Shown: positions 16,465 through 25,515 of the stretch, in pieces
How positions within the stretch are numbered: position 1 is the stretch's first letter
Layout: every line of letters starts with the position of its first letter
Assembly: GCF_019970065.1 (NCBI RefSeq)
Contig: NZ_JAHXYH010000003.1
Coordinates: 124,001 to 188,000, forward strand
Direction of reading: 5' to 3'
Source of the DNA: Chryseobacterium sp. OSA05B
GTDB lineage: Bacteria; Bacteroidota; Bacteroidia; Flavobacteriales; Weeksellaceae
DNA: 64,000 bases
The notes under the pieces: generated by a model
Database searches by the model: none
What the model was told of the DNA's origin: nothing
What the model saw: only the letters and a program-made list of their open reading frames with translations
Translations under genes and position numbers: made by a program

Positions 16465-17556
16465 ATGAGAACAAAACTAATCTTCATGGCTGCTGTAATG
16501 GCTTTTACATACGGTACTGCTCAGGAAAAACAGAATGTAAACCCACAGATTAAAATGTATTCAAAGAAAATTGACAGCATTGTGGTTTCGGAGAAATCTA
16601 AAATGAATGCAGAGCTGGATCTGATTGATAAAGATTTTAAAGACAACAAAATCACATCGGAAGAAAAACAGAAACAACGTACTGAAATTGCTTCAAGATA
16701 TCAACAGACCATCAATGAAAAAGTAGACGCCCAGCAAAGTGAACTTCAGGCTGCCACAAAAGAAATGGTAAAAAATGCAGTCTTTGTGGATCGCGACAGT
16801 ATTCATAAAAATGAAATGTGGGTGGGACTTAATGGACTTAATATGAAACTGGGACAGAAAAGAAATACAAGTCCGAAACATTCTTTAAAAACGGTGGAGC
16901 TCTCTGTAAGTATGATGGGAACCGGTCTGACGACTAAAGACCAGCCTTTTAATTTTTATGACAAAAATTCTGACACGAGAAATACCATCATCAATTCTTC
17001 ACAAATGGCATTGAGATATGAAGGTCAGGTGGGAGGATTTAAAAGTCCTGTATTTTACCGGGTTGGTTTAGGAATGAGATTTGACCAGTATGTTCCTAAA
17101 TACGGAAAGGTTTTCAAACAGGAAAATAATAATTTGTTCGTAGACGATTTTGACCGTGGCAATCTGAAGAAAACCCAGTTCAACAACACCTATCTCTATG
17201 TACCGGTAGATTTTAGGTTTGTATTGAATCCAAAGTATGTAGAGCATGAAGGGGTTGAATATCTTGATAACAAAAAAAGACAGCTGAGCATTGTAATGGG
17301 AGTATATGGCGGAGTGAAGATAGGAAGTGTGAATTATATAAAATATTCCAATGAAAATTCCAGAAGAATCGTAGAAAGAGAAAGAATTATGCAGGGTGTG
17401 AACGATTTTATCGTAGGTGGAAAATTCGGAATCAGCTATGGAAGTCTTAAGGTATTTGTTCAGAAAGATTTTACGCCGGTGTTCAGTGACAGTGCGCTTC
17501 TGAAGAATAAATACGGAGTGCAGATCGGTGTAGAATTTGTGAATATCATTTTTTAA
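16465..17556 (+). CDS. Putative outer-membrane beta-barrel protein
   Basis: This 363-residue protein has a signal peptide (cleaved near YGTAQ) and a Lys/Glu-rich helical segment (about 30-105). A beta-strand-rich C-terminal half follows (repeated alternating hydrophobic stretches such as YGVQIGVEFVNIIF at the end). The terminal aromatic residue fits an outer-membrane barrel inserted by BamA. It is the third gene of the sigma/anti-sigma cluster, 83 bases after the putative anti-sigma, and may be a target or sensor. The ATG at 16465 starts the signal peptide; an upstream in-frame ATG adds unlikely residues. No named family is recognised. Confidence 0.7.
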   Translation: MRTKLIFMAAVMAFTYGTAQEKQNVNPQIKMYSKKIDSIVVSEKSKMNAELDLIDKDFKDNKITSEEKQKQRTEIASRYQQTINEKVDAQQSELQAATKEMVKNAVFVDRDSIHKNEMWVGLNGLNMKLGQKRNTSPKHSLKTVELSVSMMGTGLTTKDQPFNFYDKNSDTRNTIINSSQMALRYEGQVGGFKSPVFYRVGLGMRFDQYVPKYGKVFKQENNNLFVDDFDRGNLKKTQFNNTYLYVPVDFRFVLNPKYVEHEGVEYLDNKKRQLSIVMGVYGGVKIGSVNYIKYSNENSRRIVERERIMQGVNDFIVGGKFGISYGSLKVFVQKDFTPVFSDSALLKNKYGVQIGVEFVNIIF

Positions 17557-17651
17557 TTAAATAATAAAAAGTGGTGTTTATTGAAAATAACATATTTTTA
17601 ATTGATTTTTATTGATACTAACGAATGTTTGTACGCCAATCATCCGTTTTT

Positions 17652-17683
17652 AAAACACACTGTTTATAAGTGTGTTTTTTTTT
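17652..17683 (+). terminator. Rho-independent terminator
   Basis: A 10-bp stem (AAAACACACT with AGTGTGTTTT) is followed by a long T-run. It ends the sigma/anti-sigma/outer-membrane cluster. Confidence 0.88.
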
Positions 17684-17705
17684 GTATTTTGGCACTTTAG
17701 TAAAT

Positions 17706-18110
17706 ATGAAAAATATTCAGTTATTAGGATTGATATTAGTAGTAGTAGGGAGCTTTCTACCTCTCGTACATGTTCCCATTATTGGAAACTGGAACTACTG
17801 GAAGCTAGATCATTATCTGGCCATTGCATGCTGGATTTTTGCTGCATGTGCCGTTTTTGGAATTGTGAACCACAATGCGAAAGTGGTAAGATTTTTTGGC
17901 GTATTATTGATTCTGCTATTTGCTTTCACATTGGTGGCCGTAAAGATGCAGTCTCTGGAATATTTCAGTTTTCTGCCGTTTAAATCCTGGAGAGAAGCTT
18001 TTGCAGGAGTTGTAAAGCTTAAGTGGGGCTGGGCTGTAGAGTTTTTAGGCGCTTTCCTTATGGTTTTTGCTATAGGAAGTAAAAAAGTAAATAAACGTAC
18101 ACAGATATGA
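17706..18110 (+). CDS. Hypothetical four-helix membrane protein
   Basis: This is a 134-residue inner-membrane protein with four predicted hydrophobic helices (about 6-25, 36-55, 61-79 and 107-124). No family is recognised with certainty. The stop codon overlaps the next start as ATGA, so the two genes are translationally coupled. The ATG at 17706 is chosen because an earlier in-frame start would begin within the preceding terminator. Confidence 0.7.
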   Translation: MKNIQLLGLILVVVGSFLPLVHVPIIGNWNYWKLDHYLAIACWIFAACAVFGIVNHNAKVVRFFGVLLILLFAFTLVAVKMQSLEYFSFLPFKSWREAFAGVVKLKWGWAVEFLGAFLMVFAIGSKKVNKRTQI

Positions 18111-18523
18111 AGCATTTAAAAATAGGAGCAGCTGCTTTATTTATGGTGATATTCTCGCATGCTAAATCTCAAAAGACAGCAGTAGTTGGAAAGTCGGATC
18201 AGCCGGCCAAATGCCAAAATATCAGAGAAGGGAAATTTTTGCGCCGAAACTATCCTGAGGGAATCTGGTATATGACCATTAAAGATAATATTCAGACTGA
18301 ATATTTCAATAATGGTAAAGATTTTATAAAATCCACCCTTGTTTTTGTAGATGACTGTAATTATAAAGCGATCGTGTTAGAGAAATCCGATAAAAATGAT
18401 CCGGTGCAGGTTGGGGATGTTTTTAATAATCAAATTGTAGAAACTCAGGATAATTTACTGAAGATACAGTCCAGGATTGAGAAGAACAAGTTTGAAGTGA
18501 TCTACGTAAAAGTGAAAAAATAG
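18107..18523 (+). CDS. Hypothetical secreted protein
   Basis: The 138-residue product has a signal peptide (about 1-21, ending HAKSQ). A small mature domain follows with two cysteines (C36 and C83) that could form a disulphide. The pattern REGKFLRRNYPEGIWYMTI and the later short strands suggest a small beta-rich periplasmic protein. Its function is unknown. It is coupled to the membrane protein upstream by an ATGA overlap, so the pair may act together. The thiolase gene starts 57 bases downstream. Confidence 0.7.
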   Translation: MKHLKIGAAALFMVIFSHAKSQKTAVVGKSDQPAKCQNIREGKFLRRNYPEGIWYMTIKDNIQTEYFNNGKDFIKSTLVFVDDCNYKAIVLEKSDKNDPVQVGDVFNNQIVETQDNLLKIQSRIEKNKFEVIYVKVKK

Positions 18524-18580
18524 AAAAGTATAATGAGGCCGGAAGGCAGCATTTTGTTAAAAAAGTAAAATATAATACAC

Positions 18581-19759
18581 ATGAAAGAAGTATTCATCGT
18601 TTCCGCAGTAAGAACACCTATCGGGAGTTTTATGGGAAGCCTTTCAACGGTTCCTGCTACGAAGCTGGGATCTGCTGCTGTAAAAGGAGCATTAGATAAA
18701 ATCAGTCTTGATCCTAAGAATGTTCAGGAGATTTATATGGGAAATGTGCTGCAGGCAGGAGAAGGCCAGGCGCCGGCCCGTCAGGTAGCATTAGGTGCAG
18801 GATTGTCTATCGAAACGCCTTCAACTACCGTAAATAAAGTATGTGCTTCAGGGATGAAAGCGGTAACTATGGCTGCACAGGCTATTAAAGCCGGTGATGC
18901 TGATGTAATCGTTGCCGGAGGTATGGAAAATATGTCTTCAGTTCCTCATTATTATAATGCCAGAATCGCTACTAAATTAGGCGACATCAAGATGCAGGAC
19001 GGAATGGTACTGGATGGTCTTACAGACGTTTACGGGAAAGTTCATATGGGAGTATGTGCTGAGAAATGTGCTGTAGATTATGGTATTTCAAGAGAAGATC
19101 AGGATAATTTTGCGATAGAATCTTACAAAAGATCAGCAAAAGCATGGAGCGAAGGGAAATTTACTGAAGAAGTGGTTCCTGTAGAAATTCCTCAGAGAAA
19201 AGGAGATCCTGTTATTTTTGCTGAAGATGAGGAATACAAAGCGGTTAATTTTGACAGACTTCCTACACTTCCTACGGTATTCAAAAAAGAAAATGGGACA
19301 GTGACAGCAGCGAATGCATCTACATTAAATGATGGTGCTTCTGCATTGATCCTTGTATCTAAAGAAAAAATGGAAGAATTAGGGCTTAAGCCTTTGGCTA
19401 AAATCGTTTCTTATGCAGATGCAGCTCAGGAGCCTGAAAACTTCACGACTGCCCCTGCAAAGGCACTTCCGATTGCTCTTAAAAAAGCAGGTTTAGAGAT
19501 TTCAGATATTGATTTCTTTGAATTTAACGAAGCTTTCTCAGTAGTGGGTCTTGCCAATAATAAGATCTTAGGACTGGATGCATCAAAAGTTAACGTAAAC
19601 GGAGGAGCAGTTGCGATCGGACACCCGCTGGGAAGTTCAGGATCCAGAATCATCGTAACGCTGATCAATGTATTGAAGCAAAATAATGCTAAATACGGCG
19701 CTGCAGCTATCTGTAACGGTGGTGGAGGAGCTTCTGCTATCGTGATTGAAAATATGTAA
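18581..19759 (+). CDS. Acetyl-CoA C-acetyltransferase (thiolase)
   Basis: This 392-residue cytosolic thiolase catalyses the reversible condensation of two acetyl-CoA, or the last step of beta-oxidation. All active-site parts are visible: nucleophile C88 in NKVCASGMKAV, the NEAFSVV loop, H348 in GHPLGSSGSR and C378 in CNGGGGAS. Length and motifs match the biosynthetic/degradative tetramers (AtoB/PhaA-like). With mevalonate kinase encoded 5 kb away, it could feed the mevalonate pathway as well as fatty-acid degradation. A strong terminator follows. Confidence 0.93.
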   Translation: MKEVFIVSAVRTPIGSFMGSLSTVPATKLGSAAVKGALDKISLDPKNVQEIYMGNVLQAGEGQAPARQVALGAGLSIETPSTTVNKVCASGMKAVTMAAQAIKAGDADVIVAGGMENMSSVPHYYNARIATKLGDIKMQDGMVLDGLTDVYGKVHMGVCAEKCAVDYGISREDQDNFAIESYKRSAKAWSEGKFTEEVVPVEIPQRKGDPVIFAEDEEYKAVNFDRLPTLPTVFKKENGTVTAANASTLNDGASALILVSKEKMEELGLKPLAKIVSYADAAQEPENFTTAPAKALPIALKKAGLEISDIDFFEFNEAFSVVGLANNKILGLDASKVNVNGGAVAIGHPLGSSGSRIIVTLINVLKQNNAKYGAAAICNGGGGASAIVIENM

Positions 19760-19781
19760 AATTCTCTTACAGAATATTTTG

Positions 19782-19835
19782 CCATTAAGGAATCGATAAT
19801 TTTTCTAAATTCTTATCGATTTCTTAATGGTTTTT
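19782..19835 (+). terminator. Rho-independent terminator
   Basis: An 18-bp stem (CCATTAAGGAATCGATAA with TTATCGATTTCTTAATGG, one G-U pair) is followed by TTTTT. Confidence 0.88.
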
Positions 19836-19836
19836 C

Positions 19837-19844
19837 TATTTTTG
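19837..19844 (+). promoter_or_regulatory. Predicted -7 box
   Basis: TATTTTTG matches TAnnTTTG. It lies 21 bases before the start of the UMF1-type transporter gene and directly after the thiolase terminator. Confidence 0.5.
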
Positions 19845-19865
19845 TGCTACTAATATTTATTTGAA

Positions 19866-21356
19866 ATGTCTGAAATTGAGAATCAACAACCTCAAAACAT
19901 AAAAAATAATCCACGGATTATGAAAGCCTGGGCCGTATACGACTGGGCGAATTCTGTTTATTCACTGGTGATTACGTCCACTATTTTCCCTATTTATTAT
20001 TCCATACTGACCACTGCTTACGAGAAAAAGGAGTATGTGGAGGAAACAAAATCCTGGATTGATGTTCCCGTAAGGCATATGATCAAGATTTTCGGGAAAG
20101 AATATCAGCCGGATGCGGTATACGGATATTCACTTACGATATCGTTTTTTATTGTAGTGTTGCTATCTCCGTTCCTGTCTTCACTGGCGGATACTATCGG
20201 AAATAAGAAATCATTCCTGCAGTTTTTCTGCTATCTTGGGGCTACTTCATGTATGGGACTGGCCATGTTTACAGGCATGCACAATGTATTTCTGGGCCTC
20301 CTTTTCAGTATTACGGCAAGTGTCGGGTTTTGGGGAAGTCTCGTGTTTTATAATTCCTTCCTGCCGGATATTGCGACCCGAGATAAGCAGGATGCACTTT
20401 CCGCCAAAGGATATGTGTATGGTTATCTAGGTTCTGTAGTTCTGGTGGTGATCTGTCTGGTACTGATCCAGGTTTTTGCAAAAGGAGCGGCACAGCAGCT
20501 TTTATTTACAAGAATCAGCTTTCTGTTGACCGGTGCATGGTGGTTTGGGTTCTCCCAATACACATTTAAGCATCTTCCGCAGTTTGGGGATGTGAAGGAA
20601 AAGCTTCCAAAAGATTTAGTGCTTTTAAACTATAAGAATATCTTCAAAAAGCATGAAGAACAGGGAGGTTTCTTTGAAGTTTTGAAAGATAATATGAGTT
20701 TCTATAAAGACATCGCCAAGGAAAGTTTCCATGAACTGTTCAAAGTAGGGGGCGTATTGTTTAAAGATAAAAACCTTAAATTCTTCCTTTCAAGTTTCTT
20801 CTTTTACAGTGTAGGGATGCAAACTATTTTCTTAATGGCTACCTTATTCGGGAAAAGTGAGATCAACCTGGCTCAGGATAAACTGATCGGAACATTATTG
20901 GTCATTCAGATTGAAGCGATCATAGGGGCCGTGATATTCTCCAGGTTATCAAGGAAAATCGGAAATAGAAATGTGATCTCAATTGCTATTGTATTATGGA
21001 TTGTAGCCTGTCTGTGGGCATACTTCCTGAACAAAGAAAACCCTACGGTAGAATATCAGTTCTATGGAGTAGCAGCGGTAGTAGGATTGGTGATGGGCGG
21101 ACTTCAGGCAATGTCCAGATCTACGTATTCAAAGCTTCTTCCGGAGGACTCTATGGAAAATACCACGTATTTCAGTTTCTATGATGTATTGGAAAAAATA
21201 GCGATCATTATCGGAACCTTCATCTTTGCTACATTGATTGAACATTTTAATAATATGCGTATCGCAGCGCTTTCCATGACTTTATTTTTCGCGACGGGAC
21301 TTATCCTGATCCGTTTTCTTAAGGTCAATATGTTAAAAGACAGAGATACCCTATAA
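19866..21356 (+). CDS. MFS transporter, UMF1/Atg22-like family
   Basis: This 496-residue inner-membrane protein has about 12 transmembrane segments. The N-terminal signature KAWAVYDWANSVYSLVITS and the helix 11 region GGLQAMSRSTYSKLLPE are characteristic of the UMF1 (Atg22-like) branch of the major facilitator superfamily. Yeast members export amino acids from the vacuole; the bacterial substrate is unknown. A promoter box lies directly upstream and a terminator downstream, so it is likely monocistronic. Confidence 0.9.
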   Translation: MSEIENQQPQNIKNNPRIMKAWAVYDWANSVYSLVITSTIFPIYYSILTTAYEKKEYVEETKSWIDVPVRHMIKIFGKEYQPDAVYGYSLTISFFIVVLLSPFLSSLADTIGNKKSFLQFFCYLGATSCMGLAMFTGMHNVFLGLLFSITASVGFWGSLVFYNSFLPDIATRDKQDALSAKGYVYGYLGSVVLVVICLVLIQVFAKGAAQQLLFTRISFLLTGAWWFGFSQYTFKHLPQFGDVKEKLPKDLVLLNYKNIFKKHEEQGGFFEVLKDNMSFYKDIAKESFHELFKVGGVLFKDKNLKFFLSSFFFYSVGMQTIFLMATLFGKSEINLAQDKLIGTLLVIQIEAIIGAVIFSRLSRKIGNRNVISIAIVLWIVACLWAYFLNKENPTVEYQFYGVAAVVGLVMGGLQAMSRSTYSKLLPEDSMENTTYFSFYDVLEKIAIIIGTFIFATLIEHFNNMRIAALSMTLFFATGLILIRFLKVNMLKDRDTL

Positions 21357-21400
21357 AAACAGCCGATAATTTCAAAGCTGGCTGTAACAAAAAATATAAA

Positions 21401-21429
21401 GATGTCTTAAGTGTAAGGCATCTTTTTTT
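21401..21429 (+). terminator. Rho-independent terminator
   Basis: A 9-bp stem (GATGTCTTA with TAAGGCATC, one G-U pair) is followed by seven T. Confidence 0.82.
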
Positions 21430-21512
21430 ATGAACAAATATTTTTATATGTTAAAAGTGATCTGTCAGATAGCTGGCATTTTAATTGTATCAGATTTGAA
21501 AAATTAAATAAT

Positions 21513-21905
21513 ATGAAAATTATGAAAAAAACACTGGCTCTATGTATTGCTTTAATTGGAATCAATATGACCTATGCACAAACCACAACGAAAACGACAA
21601 CTACTCATGGTAAAAGTAAACAGAGTGATAAAAAGATTGAGGTGGATGGTGTGGGAAATAAGCAGACGTATTCGTCAGATGGAGGAGATGCATCGGTAGA
21701 AGGGGTGAATAATATAATTACCATCAATGGTTACACAACAAAGCTGGAAGTAGCCGGTTCCGGTAATATAGTATATGCCGATAAGGTTTCTCGTATAGAA
21801 CTGGAAGGATCTAATAATAAGGTATTTTATAAGACTTCTCCAACAAAATCAGGAAAGGCTGATATTTCTTTAACAGGAGTAGGTAACAGTGCTGTGAAAA
21901 AGTAG
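21513..21905 (+). CDS. DUF3060-like secreted protein
   Basis: This 130-residue protein has a signal peptide (cleaved near MTYAQ). The mature part is built of short repeated strands such as VDGVGNKQTY, VEGVNNIITI, VAGSGNIVYA, LEGSNNKVFY and LTGVGNSAV. The recurring G-x-(N/G)-N step every 20-25 residues is characteristic of DUF3060, which probably forms a small beta-solenoid. The function is unknown; periplasmic or surface location is inferred. An alternative start at 21522 (MKKTLALC) is equally plausible. A perfect hairpin terminator follows. Confidence 0.8.
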   Translation: MKIMKKTLALCIALIGINMTYAQTTTKTTTTHGKSKQSDKKIEVDGVGNKQTYSSDGGDASVEGVNNIITINGYTTKLEVAGSGNIVYADKVSRIELEGSNNKVFYKTSPTKSGKADISLTGVGNSAVKK

Positions 21906-21930
21906 TCGGATATCTCCGGCCAAAGATAAA

Positions 21931-21964
21931 AAAGAGAGCTGAATTTAATTATTCAGCTCTCTTT
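21931..21964 (+). terminator. Rho-independent terminator
   Basis: A perfect 14-bp stem (AAAGAGAGCTGAAT with ATTCAGCTCTCTTT) surrounds the loop TTAATT. Confidence 0.9.
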
Positions 21965-22117
21965 CGGTTAGTATATAACTTTATTGTCTCAGATTAAGAT
22001 ATTTGTAATCTGTCATTTATTTATTATGATTTACTTGAAAGTCAAAGGGAATTGTTATTTATTTTTCACTAAATATTGATTTTTTTTGTTTATTTGTAGA
22101 TCTAATTAAAATGAAAA

Positions 22118-24283
22118 ATGATTAAAAAAATTCTACTTCTATGTCTGATGGAATGCTTTGCCTTTGGTTTCTCACAAAGTCTAAGACCCATTGCCCAGAA
22201 AATCACTGAACACCACGCAGAGAAAAATACTTTTCAAAAGTATGATCTGTTTGAGATTAATAAGACTTCTTCTAAGTTTGCTGAATACAAAAGAGCAGCT
22301 ACAGACATTACGGCCATCAACGTAAAATCTGCCGAACTTAAAAGGCTGATCACAGAAAAACCTGAATATCTTGAAATAAGTTTTCCTTTCAATGGAGATA
22401 AGCAGATCACTGTGGAGCTCTATAAAAATCAGATCTTCACCAATGATTTTAAAGTTGTTACGAATAAAGGAGAGATCGTCAACTATACTCCGGGTGCTTA
22501 CTATATTGGAATTGTAAAAGGAGACAATACTTCGGTTGCTGCTTTCAGTTTCTTCGATAATGATATTGTAGGAGTAGCTTCTACGTCCGAACTGGGGAAT
22601 GTAGTCCTTGGAAAGGCAAAAAATTCCGAAGATTTTGTGAGCTATTCGGAATCTAAACTGACGGGAGCCAATCCCTTTGTCTGTGGGGTAGATGAGCTGA
22701 AAGAAAATCAGGCAAAAAATATCTCATTTGATCCGGATGCAGGCAAAAAAGCAATGACGGAAAACTGTGTGAGAATTTATTATGAAGTATGTTTTAAACC
22801 GTATCAAAATAATAATTCCGATGCTACCACTACGACCAACTGGCTTACCGCTATTCATAATAATATTGCGGCACTTTACAACAATGATGAGATCAGAATA
22901 GCATTGAATGAAATCTTTATCTGGACCACTCAGGATCCTTACACAGGAACACCCAATGCCAATCTTTCCAGCTTTAGAACTAACAGACAGACCTTTAACG
23001 GTGATCTTGCCCATTTGATTAATGCTCCGGCTACTACAAGTGTGGCTTATCTTAATTCTTTATGCGGAACCTACAAGCACGCGTATTCCGGAATTTCGCA
23101 AACTTATGCTGAGGTGCCGGTATATTCCTGGACTATTCAAGCCATGACGCACGAAATGGGACACAGTTTAGGATCTCCACACACCCATGCCTGTGCATGG
23201 AACGGAAATAATACAGCCATTGACGGATGTGGAGCTCAGGCAGGTTACAGCGAAGGATGTACAGGTCCGATTCCTTCCACAACGGTTAAAGGATCGATTA
23301 TGAGCTACTGTCATCTGGTTTCAGGAGTAGGAATCAGCTTTAATAATGGTTTTGGACCCCAACCAGCTGCATTGATCAGAAATACTATCGATTCAAAGCC
23401 TTGTCTGGGAACGAATTGTACTACGGCATGTGGAACTACGATCACTCAGATGAACATATCAAATATTACCCAGGTTTCAGCCAATGCAGCGTTTACCGAT
23501 GCAGTTTCCACTTCCTGGAAATATAAACTCACTAAAATGGATGGAACTCTTATAGAATCAGGAAATACGGGTTCTCAGGTGCTTAATTTCAACAGTCTGC
23601 AGCCTGCAACGTATTATAACTTGTCGGTAGGTACAAATTGTTCAGCATCCAACGCTTATCAGCGAACTCAGGTATTCCTTACAGATGCATCGTGGTGTGC
23701 AGGAGCTTTGTTTACAGATACCGGCGGTCAGACTTCGGGTTATGGGAACAGTGAAACAATCGTTAAAACATTTTATCCTGCTTCGGGAGCACTTACAATG
23801 ACGTTTACGGAGTTTGCTTTGGAACAGGATTATGATTTTATGTATATCTATAATGGTCCTTCCACAGCGTCTCCTTTGTTTGCCAACGGAAATAATCTGA
23901 CTGGAAATACAGTGCCGGGACCGTTTACTTCTACTCATTCTTCGGGAGCTATTACGGTAAGGTTTGTTTCTGATCCCGGGGTTACAGGAAACGGCTGGAA
24001 GGCCGGTTTTTCATGTGCTGCTTTAGGAATTGATGAGGTTACGAAAAATGATAACACAATAAGTATTTACCCGAATCCTGCTAAAAATATGATTGTTATT
24101 TCATCCAAAGATGCTTTAAAATCATATAAAATTTATGATGAATCAGGAAGATTGGTCATTTCTGCATCTTCACTAAAAGGGAATAAACAGGAAGTCAATA
24201 TTTCTTCGATTCAGACAGGAAACTATATGGTGACCATAGAAACGGATAAACAAACGGTGAATAAAAAATTGATTAAACACTAA
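22118..24283 (+). CDS. Secreted zinc metalloprotease (M12B/reprolysin-like) with fibronectin-III, CUB-like and T9SS domains
   Basis: This 721-residue exported protease has a signal peptide (1-20), a propeptide (to about 210), a metzincin catalytic domain (about 215-430), a fibronectin type III-like segment (440-525), a CUB-like domain (about 527-630) and a T9SS type A sorting domain (IYPNPAKNMIVI to the end). The zinc site is H345, E346, H349, G352 and H355 in HEMGHSLGSPH, and a Met-turn follows in GSIMSYCH. C189 in NPFVCGVDE, at the end of the propeptide, may act as a cysteine switch (inference). It probably degrades proteins outside the cell. Confidence 0.92.
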   Translation: MIKKILLLCLMECFAFGFSQSLRPIAQKITEHHAEKNTFQKYDLFEINKTSSKFAEYKRAATDITAINVKSAELKRLITEKPEYLEISFPFNGDKQITVELYKNQIFTNDFKVVTNKGEIVNYTPGAYYIGIVKGDNTSVAAFSFFDNDIVGVASTSELGNVVLGKAKNSEDFVSYSESKLTGANPFVCGVDELKENQAKNISFDPDAGKKAMTENCVRIYYEVCFKPYQNNNSDATTTTNWLTAIHNNIAALYNNDEIRIALNEIFIWTTQDPYTGTPNANLSSFRTNRQTFNGDLAHLINAPATTSVAYLNSLCGTYKHAYSGISQTYAEVPVYSWTIQAMTHEMGHSLGSPHTHACAWNGNNTAIDGCGAQAGYSEGCTGPIPSTTVKGSIMSYCHLVSGVGISFNNGFGPQPAALIRNTIDSKPCLGTNCTTACGTTITQMNISNITQVSANAAFTDAVSTSWKYKLTKMDGTLIESGNTGSQVLNFNSLQPATYYNLSVGTNCSASNAYQRTQVFLTDASWCAGALFTDTGGQTSGYGNSETIVKTFYPASGALTMTFTEFALEQDYDFMYIYNGPSTASPLFANGNNLTGNTVPGPFTSTHSSGAITVRFVSDPGVTGNGWKAGFSCAALGIDEVTKNDNTISIYPNPAKNMIVISSKDALKSYKIYDESGRLVISASSLKGNKQEVNISSIQTGNYMVTIETDKQTVNKKLIKH

Positions 24284-24290
24284 GAAAAGT

Positions 24291-24432
24291 AAGGAAGCAT
24301 GATGCTGGAAGAAGGAAGTTATGGAGAACCAAAATAGAAAAAAAAAGTAGACAATATTTAGACTATCTCTAATAATGTCAATGATCAAAAATGATAAGCA
24401 TACCTTCCAGCCTCCTTCTACCATCTTCCAAT
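24291..24432 (+). repeat. Intergenic inverted-repeat element (GGAAG-word type)
   Basis: The left arm contains GGAAGCATGATGCTGGAAG and GAAGGAAGTTATGG. The right arm contains the complementary words CCTTCCAGCCTCCTTC and CCATCTTCC. The two arms are about 80 bases apart. A half-element with related words (GGAAGAAGGGAGATGGAAGT) lies at 58497-58519. Confidence 0.65.
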
Positions 24433-24440
24433 CCTAATAA

Positions 24441-24468
24441 AAAAGCCTGATTATTTTAGGCTTTTCTG
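24441..24468 (+). terminator. Rho-independent terminator
   Basis: AAAAGCCT pairs with AGGCTTTT around a 9-base loop. It lies downstream of the metalloprotease gene. Confidence 0.8.
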
Positions 24469-24550
24469 CTTTATAAAAGCCAAAAATACTTTTCTGCATA
24501 AATAAGTTGGAATTCGGCGTGAGTTTTGCTTATATTCAGCAGAATAATTT

Positions 24551-24558
24551 TAACTTTG
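24551..24558 (+). promoter_or_regulatory. Predicted -7 box of the mevalonate kinase gene
   Basis: TAACTTTG matches TAnnTTTG and ends 20 bases before the ATG at 24579, which supports that start over upstream in-frame codons. Confidence 0.5.
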
Positions 24559-24578
24559 TAAAAAGATTTATTGTCAAA

Positions 24579-25505
24579 ATGACGAACCCTCTATTTTATG
24601 CAAAAATAATTCTGTTCGGAGAATATGGGATGATTGAAGACTCCCAGGGGCTTGTAGTACCTTACAGTTTCTATAAAGGAGCCCTTAAATTCTCAGATTT
24701 GAGTTCTGAATTTGAACTTAAATCCAACAGACATCTGCAGAAATACGCTGACTTCCTTGCAGCGCTTGACCTTTCTGATGATTTTAGATTGGATATTCAA
24801 GGCCTTAAAAACGATATTGCCTCCGGACTTTTCTTCGATTCCAATATTCCGCAGGGATATGGCGTAGGAAGTTCAGGAGCTTTGGTAGCTGCTATTTTCG
24901 AAAAGTATGCACTGAGTAAACTGGATCCTGAACAGATCTCCAAAGATAATCTGAAGAAATTAAAAACCGTTTTCGGTGAAATGGAAAGCTATTTCCATGG
25001 TAAAAGTTCAGGGATGGATCCTTTGATCTGTTATATGAATCTGCCGATCCTTATCGAAAACAAGGAGAGCCTTGATAGAGTTTCTATTCCTGATGGTGAG
25101 GAAGGGAAAGGAGCCATATTCCTTATCGACAGCGGTATCACGGGCGAAACAGGACCAATGATCCAGATTTTCTTTGAAAAAATGAAAACGGAAGGTTTCC
25201 GTAAGACCTTAAAAGAAGAGTTCATCCGTTACAACAATGCCTGCATCGAATCATTCCTTAAAAAAGATATGAATCCTTTCTTCAGAAACCTGAAAAAGCT
25301 TTCTCACTGGGCATATGAACATTTCCGTCCGATGATCCCTGAGAGTATTTTCAATATCTGGAAAAAAGGACTGGACTCTAATGCCTACTATCTTAAACTC
25401 TGCGGAAGCGGCGGCGGCGGATATATTCTGGGCTTCACCAAAGACTATGCGAAAGCAGAAAAAATGCTTGACGGCTTCCAGAAAGAAGTGATCTACAGAT
25501 TTTAA
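24579..25505 (+). CDS. Mevalonate kinase (GHMP kinase family)
   Basis: This 308-residue GHMP-family kinase probably phosphorylates mevalonate in the mevalonate route to isoprenoids, which Flavobacteriia use. Visible parts are the first strand KIILFGEYG, the GHMP ATP-loop PQGYGVGSSGAL (91-102), KSSGMDPLICY near 145 and the C-terminal LCGSGGGGYILGF motif. The start at 24579 is set by the promoter box and by the KIILFGEYG strand. The next gene, a UbiA prenyltransferase, begins 10 bases after its stop, consistent with isoprenoid metabolism. Confidence 0.88.
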   Translation: MTNPLFYAKIILFGEYGMIEDSQGLVVPYSFYKGALKFSDLSSEFELKSNRHLQKYADFLAALDLSDDFRLDIQGLKNDIASGLFFDSNIPQGYGVGSSGALVAAIFEKYALSKLDPEQISKDNLKKLKTVFGEMESYFHGKSSGMDPLICYMNLPILIENKESLDRVSIPDGEEGKGAIFLIDSGITGETGPMIQIFFEKMKTEGFRKTLKEEFIRYNNACIESFLKKDMNPFFRNLKKLSHWAYEHFRPMIPESIFNIWKKGLDSNAYYLKLCGSGGGGYILGFTKDYAKAEKMLDGFQKEVIYRF

Positions 25506-25515
25506 ATTGGGTGGA

